A stretch of 64,000 bases of DNA, taken from NCBI GenBank assembly GCA_032716605.1, contig CM064495.1, positions 48,195,413 to 48,259,412 on the forward strand, written 5' to 3'. The position numbers and the translations under genes are program-made. Positions 63,465 through 64,000 of this stretch are shown piece by piece (positions within the stretch are counted from its first letter, which is position 1; the number at the start of each line of letters is the position of its first letter). Below the pieces are notes generated by a model. The model did no database searches and had not been told where the DNA came from. It was given only the letters and a program-made list of their open reading frames with translations. This DNA comes from Paralithodes platypus. Its lineage: Eukaryota > Arthropoda > Malacostraca > Decapoda > Lithodidae.

Positions 63465-63870
63465 TTACAAAATCGGCGACATCGCATGTGGGATTACAGG
63501 AAAAAGTCCATCATTCACCATAGTCGCACAACATTCGACGTGCAATTGCACCATTTGCACAGTATGCGCACCATAATTGCAGCAGCATCGCAATTGTCGC
63601 CAACACCTGTCGCAACATTCATTCTGATTCGCCATAAAATTGTCGTCCAACAATCGCTATTAACGCCTCACGGTCGCCATATTCGCACGGTACTCGTGCT
63701 ACTTTCGCACGACCCTCGCCTGTTTCGCCTAATTCGCTTATTGAAAACGTTTGGTTCGTCGCCGAAAAGGGACATAGACAAAAAAAGGCAGTCACACGGC
63801 ATTCGCTATCGCCGATTCGCACAGTGGGATCCCAACACTGCAGAATCCCAGATTGGGATTCTCAATCAGA
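63465..63870 (-). mobile_element. probable Harbinger 5' subterminal region with TCGC repeats
   Basis: About 16 copies of TCGC (mostly YTCGCM) lie in about 300 bases on the plus strand, all in one orientation, upstream of the transposase start. GAATCCCAGATTGGGATTC at about 63842-63860 is a short palindrome near the presumed outer end. Clustered short subterminal motifs are typical transposase-binding regions. The element's outer terminus and 3-bp target duplication were not found because the other end is lost. Confidence 0.55.
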
Positions 63871-64000
63871 CTATAGGCCTACCTCGTTTTTGAAAACGTG
63901 GCATAGCATCTTGAAATCACACTTCACCTATTATTTAATATTAACTATTTGTTTTGGGGTGTTAGCATTATTTTGAATTCAAATTTGGCATCAACAGCTC
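63871..64000. other. unique sequence to window end
   Basis: No feature recognised in the last 130 bases. Confidence 0.5.

Overview
This is a eukaryotic, repeat-dominated window, most likely from an arthropod and probably a decapod crustacean. The basis is interstitial (TTAGG)n arthropod-type telomere motif, an extreme load of dinucleotide microsatellites and minisatellites, tRNA-derived SINEs, and non-LTR retrotransposons whose reverse-transcriptase and C-terminal motifs resemble those common in decapod assemblies. There is no bacterial architecture (no operons or ribosome binding sites). No host protein-coding gene can be named with confidence. The species call is inference.

The main content is short non-autonomous elements, coded here by family. 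MITE-A is about 370 bp, has TTAA ends, begins TTAAGGGGAG and has about 21 whole or partial copies. MITE-B is about 370-395 bp, has TTAA ends and long inverted arms of about 100 bp, with about 13 copies. MITE-C is about 215 bp, begins TTAACCCCTTCTGTACCGG, is a near-complete foldback, and has about 20 copies. MITE-D is about 209 bp with TA target duplications. MITE-E is about 228 bp with AATT target duplications. MITE-F is 167 bp with TA target duplications. A and B share a core: a GGCGAGCGATAGCGAG motif followed by two consecutive perfect hairpins. Together these families cover roughly a quarter of the window by my rough count. They are often nested in, or abutted to, one another.

Layout. 1-5.5 kb: GT/GA-rich satellite of about 180-bp period, with two 3' ends of a CR1/L2-like LINE (LINE-1). 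5.9-24.6 kb: a dense MITE field with polypyrimidine tracts, two candidate splice-bounded exons (12541-12628 and 16502-16576) and one GC-rich promoter-like island (20640-20830) carrying an RFX X-box and three CCAAT boxes. 24.8-27.4 kb: a decayed LINE on the minus strand (LINE-2), split by MITE-D. 28-36 kb: GT arrays, a tRNA-Val-like SINE, and 18-, 41- and 30-bp minisatellites. 36.9-39.9 kb: the best-preserved retrotransposon (LINE-3), with endonuclease, reverse transcriptase, C-terminus and an (ATT)n tail. 40.8-42.3 kb: a higher-order satellite built on a 14-bp unit. 42.8-54.7 kb: SINEs, a LINE-2 3' fragment and MITEs. 54.7-56.06 kb: a 30-bp minisatellite whose middle looks like uncorrected sequencing error. 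56-62.6 kb: microsatellites and MITEs. 62.6-63.9 kb: a broken PIF/Harbinger transposase pseudogene with a subterminal TCGC-rich repeat field.

The genes do not form a pathway. They are mobile-element genes in decay (LINE endonuclease/reverse transcriptase, Harbinger nuclease) plus non-autonomous passengers. The insertions give a relative chronology: MITE-D is younger than LINE-2, MITE-E is younger than one MITE-A copy, and a SINE is younger than one MITE-C copy.
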